In this document: positions 1-8,113 of the stretch, piece after piece | Numbering within the stretch: the first letter of the stretch is position 1 | Layout of the letters: every line of letters begins with the position of its first letter | Source of the DNA: an uncultured Candidatus Saccharibacteria bacterium | Lineage (GTDB): Bacteria; Patescibacteriota; Saccharimonadia; Saccharimonadales; Saccharimonadaceae | Reading direction: 5' to 3' | Length of the DNA: 64,000 nucleotides | Assembly: GCA_934725355.1 (NCBI GenBank) | Contig: CAKVAO010000003.1 | Span: forward strand, 41,454-105,453 | Position numbers and translations under genes: made by a program | The notes under the pieces: generated by a model | What the model saw: the letters and a program-made list of their open reading frames with translations, nothing else | Database searches by the model: none | Told to the model about the DNA's origin: nothing

Positions 1-315
1 TGCACCCATCGAAGCTTGTAGACCCACGCCGAATGTCGCCACATCAGATTTTATTAGATTCATTGTATCCAAAATAGCTAACCCATCATAGACTGAACCA
101 CCGGGGCTATTGATATAGAAGTTAATATCATCATGATTTTGCTGGTCTAGGAACAATAGTTGTGCTACCACTAGATTAGCAGTCGCTGGATTAACTTCAT
201 CACCCAGAAAGACAATGCGGTCTTTTAATAGGCGTGAATAGATGTCATAGGCGCGCTCACCATCGTAGGATTTTTCTATGATAGTTGGCACTAAGTAATT
301 TGTCGGTTTATTCAT
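1..315 (-). CDS. clpP: ATP-dependent Clp protease proteolytic subunit ClpP (N-terminal part; runs off the window)
   Basis: Serine protease subunit that degrades proteins delivered by Clp ATPases such as the ClpC encoded nearby. The 105 codons present cover the N-terminal half. Visible family motifs are [19 protein letters not shown], the [16 protein letters not shown] strand-turn and QASMGA, which contains the nucleophilic serine; the His and Asp of the triad lie beyond the window. The ATG at 315 is chosen because a promoter -10 box ends 6 nt upstream of it and a perfect CIRCE operator lies directly behind. The tig-clpP neighbourhood is common in bacteria. No Shine-Dalgarno is visible, so translation is probably leaderless. 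Confidence 0.96.
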   Translation of the reverse strand, partial: MNKPTNYLVPTIIEKSYDGERAYDIYSRLLKDRIVFLGDEVNPATANLVVAQLLFLDQQNHDDINFYINSPGGSVYDGLAILDTMNLIKSDVATFGVGLQASMGA

Positions 316-321
316 AACTCT

Positions 322-350
322 AGCATAACAAATTAGCACTCTATTGTCTA
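322..350 (-). promoter_or_regulatory. clpP promoter, -35 inside CIRCE, leaderless
   Basis: Read on the minus strand: -35 TAGACA (345-350), 17-nt spacer, -10 TATGCT (322-327) preceded by TGT, then 6 nt to the ATG. The predicted start of transcription coincides with the start codon. The -35 occupies the spacer of the CIRCE palindrome, so repressor binding would directly block RNA polymerase. Confidence 0.75.
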
Positions 351-359
351 GAGTGCTAA
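333..359. promoter_or_regulatory. CIRCE operator (HrcA binding site) of clpP
   Basis: Perfect TTAGCACTC-N9-GAGTGCTAA inverted repeat, the known binding site of the heat-shock repressor HrcA. Its spacer (TATTGTCTA on the plus strand) holds the clpP -35 box. hrcA itself is not in the window. Confidence 0.95.
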
Positions 360-427
360 TTAATATATTTTCTTTTACTCGTCTATGCGAACTAATCTAT
401 AGTCGTCACCGACACAAAATCCGTATG

Positions 428-1711
428 TTACTTACCGGCTAATTCTACCAACTTTGCCATAGCTTTTTCAGTAGCTAACTGCTGGGCAATCTGACGGGTG
501 TATTCTGGTGTCTCGAACTGTTTACGAATATTCTCGTTGGTGTATCGATCGAGAATTTTGTCACGATAGTCCTTGATCTCTTCGGCAGTCACCTCGATGT
601 GATTGTCTTTGGCAAATTGACTAATGACTAGACTATTGCGAACGCGCTTTTCAGCAGCTGGACGTAGCTCTTTCTTCTCCCACTCTTCCTTAGTCATACC
701 TTTTTGCGATAGGTAGCCGTCTAAGTCTAGACCACGATACATCAGACCTTGAGTAAATTGTTGCTCCATCTGTGGCAACTGATCCTTGATTAATACCCCT
801 GGAACGTCGACATTAGATTTTTCAGCTAATTCACTCAATAAATCATCCTCAAACTTCTGGCGACTTTCTGCCTCTTGACTCTGCTCTAGATTCTTACGTA
901 CATCCTTCTTCAGATCATCCATGTTCTTAAAATCTGGGGCAATACCCTTTGCAAATTCATCATTTAGCTCTGGCAATTTTAATTCATTGACCTTGTTCAG
1001 TTTAACTTTGAACACTGACTTCTGTCCTGCCAGCTCTTTGGCGCCGTATTCTTCTGGGAATGTTACATTAACGTCAAATTCTTCACCTGCCTTATGACCT
1101 TCAATACCCTCTTCAAAACCTGGGATAAAGGCTCCACTACCAAGCTTTAGCTCATAATCTTTAGCTTTACCACCTGCAAATTCTTTGCCGTTTAATAGCC
1201 CCGTAAAGTCAATGATTACTTCATCACCCTTCTTAGCAGCACGATCGACCGCAGTCTTCTCGGCAGCGTTAGTACGCAGGCGCTCAATTACTTCGTTAAC
1301 TTCTTTGTCTGCTACTTTGACTTCTGGACGCTTGGTCTCTAATTTTTTAACGTCAGCCAATTTAACTGGCGGCACAACTTCGATGGTTGCCGTATATTCG
1401 ATCGTCTGATTTGGTACGTACTTAGTCAAGTTAATAACCGGCTGATCTAGCGGTTGGATATCTTCCTTGTCGATTAGCTCGACCAAGGTAGCATTAACAG
1501 CTTCGTTAATCTCGACATCCGCCACACGGGCTGGATCGATCGCGCGCTCTAGCACCTCCATCGGTACATGACCCTTGCGAAAACCTGACACCTTAGCATT
1601 TCTGCCTAGACTCTCCACGGCTTTATCATGGCACTGCTTAATCATATCAGCAGGCACGACAATCGTGTATTCAAATTTATTCTTTTCAACTTCCTTCTTC
1701 TTGTAATCCAT
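428..1711 (-). CDS. tig: Trigger factor, ribosome-associated chaperone and prolyl isomerase
   Basis: Binds at the ribosome exit tunnel and assists folding of new proteins. The 427 residues match the usual family length. The ribosome-binding loop GFRKGHVP is at about 43-50, an FKBP-type isomerase domain spans roughly 155-245 (KGDEVIIDFTG, LGSGAFIPGFEEGIEG), and the rest is the helical chaperone domain. The start is supported by the Shine-Dalgarno TAGGAG 5-6 nt upstream. It lies between hisS (28 nt upstream) and clpP, all on the minus strand. The 112 nt between its stop and the clpP start hold the clpP promoter and CIRCE; no clear terminator is visible there. Confidence 0.97.
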   Translation of the reverse strand: MDYKKKEVEKNKFEYTIVVPADMIKQCHDKAVESLGRNAKVSGFRKGHVPMEVLERAIDPARVADVEINEAVNATLVELIDKEDIQPLDQPVINLTKYVPNQTIEYTATIEVVPPVKLADVKKLETKRPEVKVADKEVNEVIERLRTNAAEKTAVDRAAKKGDEVIIDFTGLLNGKEFAGGKAKDYELKLGSGAFIPGFEEGIEGHKAGEEFDVNVTFPEEYGAKELAGQKSVFKVKLNKVNELKLPELNDEFAKGIAPDFKNMDDLKKDVRKNLEQSQEAESRQKFEDDLLSELAEKSNVDVPGVLIKDQLPQMEQQFTQGLMYRGLDLDGYLSQKGMTKEEWEKKELRPAAEKRVRNSLVISQFAKDNHIEVTAEEIKDYRDKILDRYTNENIRKQFETPEYTRQIAQQLATEKAMAKLVELAGK

Positions 1712-1738
1712 AACACTCCTATTTTATCAGATAACCGG

Positions 1739-3022
1739 TTAACCGTTAACTTTTGCTACTATTTGTTCAACAGATAGATGATCTTGTTCTCCGGTAGCTA
1801 CATTCTTTAACTGCAATTGACCTGAGCGCGCCTCTTCTTCACCGATAAAGATCAACCACTTCGCACCCTGCTTAACAGCCGCCTTCATCTTCTTGTCCAT
1901 CTTGCGATCTGTAATGTCAATCGCCACGTTAACGCCCGCCTGCCGTAAATCTGCAACATGCTTTCCGACTGATATTCCGTCAGTCAATGGAATGACATAA
2001 GTTGTGACTGTTGGTGGTAGTTCGGGAATCAAGTTATGCGCACGCAAGAACTCCATAAACATAGTCTCGCCTGGTGCAGCACCTACTACTGGCAAGGTTT
2101 CAACACCAAACATTGCAACTAACCCATCGTAGCGGCCACCGCCAAACATCGCCCGACGGTTTTCCGGAGCTTCGTCGAATGCCTCAAAAACAATACCTGT
2201 ATAGTAATCAAAACCACGCATCAACCGCGGATCATAAACAGCATTGTTTACGCCTAATTGGCGCAGGTTACCCAATACCTCGATTACTGGTTTAACTGCG
2301 TCAGAATTTTTTACCGCATCAGGTAGCGTATCCAGGCTAGTCACTGCAATAATTTGATTGAGCTTATCAGCTGCATCCGCGTTATCACCAATGATTTCAC
2401 GAGCTTGTACATCAAAAGCGTCGCGTGGCAATTTATCAAAGCGATCAAGCAGCTTAATCATTCGACCTGCTTGCTCATCATTTAGACCCAAGTAGTCCAC
2501 CATGATATAGTTGGTTAAACGACGATCGTTGACCTTAATCGTGAACATATCGTCTGTAGCGCCAAACTGTTTTACAATGTCATGGCTCATGTGAATTATT
2601 TCTGTATCGCCAGCTAGTCCTGGTACACCAAATAGGTCAAAATTTAACTGCCAGAATTCACGTTCGCGACCATGCTGTGGCCGCTCGTAACGCATAAAGT
2701 TAGCAATGGAATAATAGCGCGCTGGTAACGGTGTCTCCTGACGCCGTGCTGCGATCATGCGCGTAACCGATGGCGTCATCTCTGGACGAATCGCTACCTT
2801 ACGGCCACCACGGTCGTCAAAAGCGTAGGTCTGCTCGTTGGCAATTTCTTCACCACTTTTAGCAGCATATGTTTCTAGCGGCTCGAGCATAGGCGCCATA
2901 TACTCTTGGTAGCCATAGCTTTCAACCACTTTACGCCAACCTGCAAAAATATAGTTGCGTAAACGCATGTCTGCAGGATAGAGGTCTCGCGACCCCTTGT
3001 AACTCGATAAACTCAAACTCAT
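1739..3022 (-). CDS. hisS: Histidyl-tRNA synthetase
   Basis: Class II synthetase charging tRNA-His. Motif 2 (RYERPQHGREREF) lies at about 111-123 and the histidine-binding RGFDYYTG motif in the second half. The last ~90 residues form the HisRS-type anticodon-binding domain (VIPLTDG onward). At 427 residues it has normal length. An extended -10 (TGTTATAAT) ends 10 nt before the ATG, so the leader would be only a few nucleotides. It lies between radA and tig. Confidence 0.97.
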   Translation of the reverse strand: MSLSLSSYKGSRDLYPADMRLRNYIFAGWRKVVESYGYQEYMAPMLEPLETYAAKSGEEIANEQTYAFDDRGGRKVAIRPEMTPSVTRMIAARRQETPLPARYYSIANFMRYERPQHGREREFWQLNFDLFGVPGLAGDTEIIHMSHDIVKQFGATDDMFTIKVNDRRLTNYIMVDYLGLNDEQAGRMIKLLDRFDKLPRDAFDVQAREIIGDNADAADKLNQIIAVTSLDTLPDAVKNSDAVKPVIEVLGNLRQLGVNNAVYDPRLMRGFDYYTGIVFEAFDEAPENRRAMFGGGRYDGLVAMFGVETLPVVGAAPGETMFMEFLRAHNLIPELPPTVTTYVIPLTDGISVGKHVADLRQAGVNVAIDITDRKMDKKMKAAVKQGAKWLIFIGEEEARSGQLQLKNVATGEQDHLSVEQIVAKVNG

Positions 3023-3032
3023 AACTATAGCT

Positions 3033-3041
3033 ATTATAACA
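3033..3041 (-). promoter_or_regulatory. hisS extended -10 (TGTTATAAT)
   Basis: The -10 hexamer occupies 3033-3038 with TGT upstream. It sits 10 nt before the hisS ATG, predicting a 5' leader of only about 3 nt. Confidence 0.6.
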
Positions 3042-3076
3042 TCCTATGGATTATAGCCGGGTGATAGATTTAACTA

Positions 3077-4423
3077 TTATTTCAAATGCTGATTGAGAGC
3101 ATCGCGGAGATCAGTAGCGGGAACAACGAATTTATTCCGCGCCGCCGATTGTGGTGCAATGGCATATTTAAAGCCTAGCTTCTTTGCTTCGGCAATACGT
3201 TTCTCTGCCATAGTGGCACTACGGATCTCGCCGCCTAAGCCAACTTCACCAAACACCACCGCCCCATCACGCAGTTTACGCTCAGCCGCCGCGCTAGCAA
3301 TCGCCATACAAACCGCTAAATCCGCCGCACGATCATTCAATTTAATTCCGCCGACCACGTTTATAAAGATATCCTTGTCGGATAAGTCCAACTTAGTTCG
3401 TCGTTCTAAAACAGCGATCAGCAAGATTAGACGATTAGTATCAAATCCTGATGCTGCACGCTTAGCGTAGCCGAAACTAGTCTTGTTTACTAACGCCTGT
3501 ATCTCTACTAGCAGTGGCCTATTACCCTCCATGCCGGCCAACACAATACTGCCATCTGTATCTGATCGCTCTGCCAGCAATGCCGCCGAAGGATTCTCGA
3601 CAATCTTTAATCCTTCCTGTGTCATATCGAAAATCGCCACTTCTGAGGTTGAGCCAAAACGGTTCTTTACTGCTCGAATAATTTTGAAGCCACCATAGCG
3701 ATCACCCTCAAAATTCAGTACTACATCCACCAAATGTTCTAATATCTTTGGCCCCGCAATTGAGCCATCCTTGGTAATATGGCCAACCAAAATTACTGCC
3801 GTATTTGCAAGTTTTGCTGCACGTATTATCACGTTTGCACAGTTAGTAATCTGGCTAACCGTGCCGGGTGCGCTAGCAATTTCTGCCATTGACATAGTCT
3901 GCATAGAGTCAACAATAGCCAACTCGTAATCACCACTCTGAATGGTTGTCGCCACATCATCAGCACTGGTAGTCGCCGCTAGATACAGACTGTCAGTTAC
4001 CGTGGCGCCTAAACGCTCGGCGCGCAGCTTTACCTGTGATGCCGACTCCTCGCCACTGACGTATAAAACCTTTTTATTCTTAGAGATGTAGCTTGCTATC
4101 TGCATTAGAATCGTAGATTTACCAATGCCTGGCTGACCCGCGACCAGCACAACGCCACCAGGCATCAGACCGCCGCCAAGTACTAAGTCCAAATCAGCAA
4201 TACCAGTGCCGATGCGGGTTGAAACTTTATCAACCTTAACATCGCGAATACATTCTGCCGAAATCCGTTTACCAGCTGAACGCGCTACTACGGACTTACC
4301 CTCCGTCATCGGTGCTTGTTCTGTTAAGCTATTCCATGCACCACAGTTTTCGCATTTACCCGCCCACTTAGGGTAGCTGGTGCCACACTGTTGGCAGACA
4401 AATTTACTCCTCACTTTTACCAT
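3077..4423 (-). CDS. radA: DNA repair protein RadA
   Basis: RecA-like ATPase that promotes branch migration during recombinational repair. The 448-residue protein begins with a four-cysteine zinc motif (C10, C13, C24, C27), followed by Walker A GQPGIGKST at about 100, the RadA signature KNRFGS, and a C-terminal Lon-protease-like domain. The ATG at 4423 is preferred over a TTG nine bases upstream because TGCTATAAT ends 8 nt before it, which would make the transcript start at or beside the ATG. Upstream is clpC, downstream hisS. Confidence 0.96.
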   Translation of the reverse strand: MVKVRSKFVCQQCGTSYPKWAGKCENCGAWNSLTEQAPMTEGKSVVARSAGKRISAECIRDVKVDKVSTRIGTGIADLDLVLGGGLMPGGVVLVAGQPGIGKSTILMQIASYISKNKKVLYVSGEESASQVKLRAERLGATVTDSLYLAATTSADDVATTIQSGDYELAIVDSMQTMSMAEIASAPGTVSQITNCANVIIRAAKLANTAVILVGHITKDGSIAGPKILEHLVDVVLNFEGDRYGGFKIIRAVKNRFGSTSEVAIFDMTQEGLKIVENPSAALLAERSDTDGSIVLAGMEGNRPLLVEIQALVNKTSFGYAKRAASGFDTNRLILLIAVLERRTKLDLSDKDIFINVVGGIKLNDRAADLAVCMAIASAAAERKLRDGAVVFGEVGLGGEIRSATMAEKRIAEAKKLGFKYAIAPQSAARNKFVVPATDLRDALNQHLK

Positions 4424-4431
4424 TGAGTACA

Positions 4432-4440
4432 ATTATAGCA
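4432..4440 (-). promoter_or_regulatory. radA extended -10 (TGCTATAAT)
   Basis: A perfect TGn plus TATAAT, with the hexamer at 4432-4437, ends 8 nt before the radA ATG. It decides the start codon at 4423 and predicts a leaderless mRNA. Confidence 0.7.
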
Positions 4441-4489
4441 CTACAGCTATGCCTTAAGTGTTGTTGCTAATCACAAGCACTACAAAGCA

Positions 4490-6991
4490 CTAGTTACTAG
4501 AAACCATTTTCTTTGTCTTGGTGACAGTAGCAGTTTTTTCTGTTTCGACCTGTAGAACAATTTCACCATTTTTAATGGTAGCGCGAACCATATCACCCCG
4601 CTTAATATCACCACGGATAATTTGTTCAGCTAGCAAATGCTCAAGGCTTTGCTGTACGACACGACGCAACGGGCGGGCGCCATATTTTGGACTAAAGCCT
4701 TTATCAATCAAGTAGCGCTTAACCTGACCGCTAACTACCAAACCAACACCCTTAACCGCAAGTCGCCGATTCAGATCGTCAATCATAATATCAAAGATCT
4801 GATTTACTTCAGCACGAGTCAAAGCGTTAAACATGATTATTTCGTCAAAGCGGTTTAATAGTTCTGGTCGCATCTTCTGTTGCAATAGATTCATTACTTC
4901 TTCACGATCTTGTACGCGAGCACCACCATCCTGAGCGTCACCAACCACAAAGCCAACATGTTTAGCGACCATTTCGTTGGCGCCAATATTACTAGTTAAG
5001 ATAATCACGCAATTGCGAAAATCCACGGTTTTGTTATGCCCATCAGTCAATGTACCATCCTCTAGAATCTGTAGAAGAATATTGAATACATCCGGATGTG
5101 CTTTCTCGATTTCGTCGAACAAGATGACTGAGTATGGCTGACGGCGCACTTTATCAGTCAGAGTACCACCGTCATCATAACCGACATAGCCAGCTGGCGC
5201 ACCAACTAGACGCGCTACTGTATGACGCTCGCTAAATTCGCTCATGTCCACTTTGATTAGACTCTTGCGACTGCCAAATACTTCATCGGCTAATACCTTT
5301 GCTAGTTCAGTCTTACCTACACCCGTTGGCCCCAAGAAGATAAATGAACCAATTGGCCGATGCGAATCTGATATACCCGCTCGCGAACGACGAATTGCAT
5401 CTGCAACCGCCGACACTGCCTGTTTTTGACCGATAATCCGACGACCGATACGTTTTTCTAGGTTAACTAGCTTAACCGCCTCGTCGCGTTGCAGCTGTTC
5501 TAGAGGCACACCCGTCATTACGCTAACCGTACGTGCAACATCATTAAGTTTAATAGTCGACGCTGCACCAGCACGCTCGTCTTTCTCAAGCTTCTTAATC
5601 TGCTCGTTTAGTCGGCTAATGCGCATCTTTAGCAATGCAGCTTTCTCGTAATCTTCGTCATTAACAGCCGCCTCCATCTCGCTATTAAGCTTTTTGGACT
5701 CAGTCCTAAATTTTGCCAAGTCTTGCGATACCTTGCTAGTTGCATTAGCAATATGTACGCGCGCCGATGTCTCGTCAATCACGTCCAGTGCTTTATCAGG
5801 CTGTTTGCGTTCAGGCAGATAGCGTTGACTTAATCGCACCGCCTCCTTGATAATATTTTCATTAATCTTAACGTGATGGTATTCTTCGTATTTTGGCGCC
5901 AAACCTTTGAGAATTTTAATCGTGTCAGCTTCGTTAGGCTCATCAACCATAATTTCCTGGAAACGACGAGTTAAGGCTGAGTCTTTTTCGATAAACTTAC
6001 GATACTCATCGCTAGTCGTTGCACCAATCAGACGAAAGTCGCCTCGGCTCAATGCTGGCTTCAAAATATTTGCTGCATCCATTGCACCATCATTGCCTGC
6101 CCCTGCACCTATCAGTAGATGCAATTCGTCAATAAAGACAATCAAATTTTTATCTTTCTGCACTTCACCAACAACGCGCTTCAAGCGATCTTCAAATTCG
6201 CCGCGAAATTTAGTTCCAGCTAGCAACGCTGCTAGATCTAGCTGAATAATCTTTTTATTGGCAATAAAGCTCGGCACCTCACCGCTAGCAATTCGCTCCG
6301 CTAAGCCTTCAACCACTGCAGTTTTACCAACTCCTGCCTCACCAATTAGAACAGGGTTATTCTTAGTACGACGGCTCAGAATTGTAATCATACGGTCAAT
6401 CTCACGATTGCGACCAATTACAGGATCCAGCTTTCCGTCCTTTGCAATTTTAGTTAAATCACGGGAATATTTAGCCAAGAAATTAACCTTTCTTTGACCA
6501 TGCGTATTACCTGGACGTTCGTCATCATTAGCGCCTGCCTCTGAACGATTAGTGCCTTCTAGGTAGTCATTTAGCTCAGCCATAATCTCCATAGTGTCGA
6601 CACCAAGCTTAGTCAACAGCTGGTATGCCTTTGAATTAGTCTGTGTCATCAGACTAAACAGAATATGCTCCGTACCACAGCACTCTTGATGATACTGAGT
6701 CGCCACCTCGGCTGCCACTCTAAGTGTCATTTTTAGCGCATCCGAGAAACCTTTACTCTGACTACCCGCCCTTACAATAGTTGCTGGCGCCAAATTCATT
6801 AGTGATGCCAAATCACCGAAAGTCACACCAGCATCACCCAATATACGACAAGCCACCGATGTCACCTGATTCATCATACCTAGTAAAATATGTTCAGTAC
6901 CTACTTGCTTAGCATTTGCCATATCTGAGAACATTTCAGCATGGATTAACGAGGCACGTGCGTCATCGGTTAGTTTCTTGTTGAATTCCAT
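4490..6991 (-). CDS. clpC: ATP-dependent Clp protease ATPase subunit ClpC
   Basis: AAA+ unfoldase that feeds substrates to ClpP. The 833-residue product has a double Clp-N repeat (about 5-145), first AAA module with Walker A GEAGVGKT at 217-224, a UVR-type middle domain ([20 protein letters not shown]), a second AAA module with [12 protein letters not shown] at about 550, and the ClpB D2-small domain. An in-frame start at 7015 would lie inside the CIRCE operator, so the ATG at 6991 is chosen; a -10 box ends exactly 6 nt before it. It is under a CIRCE element like clpP, implying joint HrcA control of both protease subunits. Confidence 0.97.
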   Translation of the reverse strand: MEFNKKLTDDARASLIHAEMFSDMANAKQVGTEHILLGMMNQVTSVACRILGDAGVTFGDLASLMNLAPATIVRAGSQSKGFSDALKMTLRVAAEVATQYHQECCGTEHILFSLMTQTNSKAYQLLTKLGVDTMEIMAELNDYLEGTNRSEAGANDDERPGNTHGQRKVNFLAKYSRDLTKIAKDGKLDPVIGRNREIDRMITILSRRTKNNPVLIGEAGVGKTAVVEGLAERIASGEVPSFIANKKIIQLDLAALLAGTKFRGEFEDRLKRVVGEVQKDKNLIVFIDELHLLIGAGAGNDGAMDAANILKPALSRGDFRLIGATTSDEYRKFIEKDSALTRRFQEIMVDEPNEADTIKILKGLAPKYEEYHHVKINENIIKEAVRLSQRYLPERKQPDKALDVIDETSARVHIANATSKVSQDLAKFRTESKKLNSEMEAAVNDEDYEKAALLKMRISRLNEQIKKLEKDERAGAASTIKLNDVARTVSVMTGVPLEQLQRDEAVKLVNLEKRIGRRIIGQKQAVSAVADAIRRSRAGISDSHRPIGSFIFLGPTGVGKTELAKVLADEVFGSRKSLIKVDMSEFSERHTVARLVGAPAGYVGYDDGGTLTDKVRRQPYSVILFDEIEKAHPDVFNILLQILEDGTLTDGHNKTVDFRNCVIILTSNIGANEMVAKHVGFVVGDAQDGGARVQDREEVMNLLQQKMRPELLNRFDEIIMFNALTRAEVNQIFDIMIDDLNRRLAVKGVGLVVSGQVKRYLIDKGFSPKYGARPLRRVVQQSLEHLLAEQIIRGDIKRGDMVRATIKNGEIVLQVETEKTATVTKTKKMVSSN

Positions 6992-6997
6992 GTTTAC

Positions 6998-7026
6998 ATA
7001 ATAGCAAATTAGCACTCCATTGTCTA
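6998..7026 (-). promoter_or_regulatory. clpC promoter, -35 inside CIRCE, leaderless
   Basis: On the minus strand: -35 TAGACA (7021-7026), 17-nt spacer, extended -10 TGCTATTAT (hexamer 6998-7003), then 6 nt to the ATG. The geometry is identical to the clpP promoter. Confidence 0.75.
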
Positions 7027-7035
7027 GAGTGCTAA
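7009..7035. promoter_or_regulatory. CIRCE operator (HrcA binding site) of clpC
   Basis: Perfect TTAGCACTC-N9-GAGTGCTAA. The 9-nt spacer differs from the clpP copy by one base only, because it also encodes the -35 box. Located 17 nt upstream of the clpC ATG. Confidence 0.95.
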
Positions 7036-7072
7036 TTTAGATTTTGCCATTTTTAGATATTGCAGATCTTTA

Positions 7073-8113
7073 TTATTCCGTGGCAATATCTAGCTTGTAG
7101 CCAGTTAGAACTGAGGCTAGACGCACATTCTGACCCTGCCGGCCAATAGCAACTGATTGCTGACTGGCTGGTACAATCACCTTGGCTGTCTTAGTGTCAT
7201 TGTCTAGTTCGATGCTGTTAATCTCAGCCGGGCTAAGCGCATTAGCAATGTAATTACGAATATCCGTATCATAGGTTATGATATCAATCTTCTCTGTGTC
7301 GCCAACCTCATTCATAACCGCCTGAACACGAATGCCCTTTGAGCCTACAAAAGTACCAACGGGGTCAATTTCATTGTTAGAGCTATAGACAGCAATCTTT
7401 GTACGGCGACCAGCCTCGCGTGCAATACCACGAATCTCCACCGCACCAGTTTCGATCTCTGGCACTTCTTGTTCAAACAATAGTTTGACAAAATCAGCAT
7501 CACCACGCGATAGAATTATCGTTGGTCCACGATTTTCCTCGCGATCAATATTCTTTAGTAGAACGCGGATACGGCTGCCTACTAATAGGCGCTCACCTGG
7601 AATTTGTTCGCTGGCTGGCATAATACCTTCACCTCGACCCAGCTCGATGCGCACTACTCGCGGTTCAATTCGAACAATCGTACCAGTAATCAGAGTTCCG
7701 ACCTTGTCGTCGTATTCGCGTGCGACAGACTCGCGTTCAAATTCACGTAGCTTCTGCACTAATACCTGTTTAGCGGTCATTGCAGCCACACGGCCAAACG
7801 TCTTAGCTTCGTATTCCTGCTCGATTTGACCATTCAGTAGAGCGTCCTTATCAATTTCCTTAGCTTTTTCTAAGGTAATTTGACCAGCACCCTCTGGCTC
7901 TTCTACTACGTCCCAGTGTACGATAATCTTTGCCGTACCATCGTTTCGATTAAGGATAGCACGCACATTCATATCGCGATCGCCATTATCACGACGCCAG
8001 GCAGCTGCAATAGCAGTTTCGATTGCCGCAACTACTTCATCTTCAGTCAGATTCTTTTCCTCGGCTAACGCATGAATTGCCGCCGACATCTGCTTGATAT
8101 TCAGTCCTTCCAT
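7073..8113 (-). CDS. nusA: Transcription elongation/termination factor NusA
   Basis: Modulates RNA polymerase pausing, termination and antitermination. The 346 residues contain the N-terminal polymerase-binding domain, an S1 domain (about 135-205, GTLITGTIVRIEPRVVRIEL) and two KH domains (VGSKGIRVQAV and IGRQGQNVRLAS). The C-terminal acidic repeats of the E. coli protein are absent, as in many bacteria. The ATG is preceded by Shine-Dalgarno AAAAGGAG at a good distance and overlaps the last 13 bases of the upstream exported-protein gene. A TATAAT at 8137-8142, inside that gene, may give it its own promoter. Confidence 0.96.
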   Translation of the reverse strand: MEGLNIKQMSAAIHALAEEKNLTEDEVVAAIETAIAAAWRRDNGDRDMNVRAILNRNDGTAKIIVHWDVVEEPEGAGQITLEKAKEIDKDALLNGQIEQEYEAKTFGRVAAMTAKQVLVQKLREFERESVAREYDDKVGTLITGTIVRIEPRVVRIELGRGEGIMPASEQIPGERLLVGSRIRVLLKNIDREENRGPTIILSRGDADFVKLLFEQEVPEIETGAVEIRGIAREAGRRTKIAVYSSNNEIDPVGTFVGSKGIRVQAVMNEVGDTEKIDIITYDTDIRNYIANALSPAEINSIELDNDTKTAKVIVPASQQSVAIGRQGQNVRLASVLTGYKLDIATE

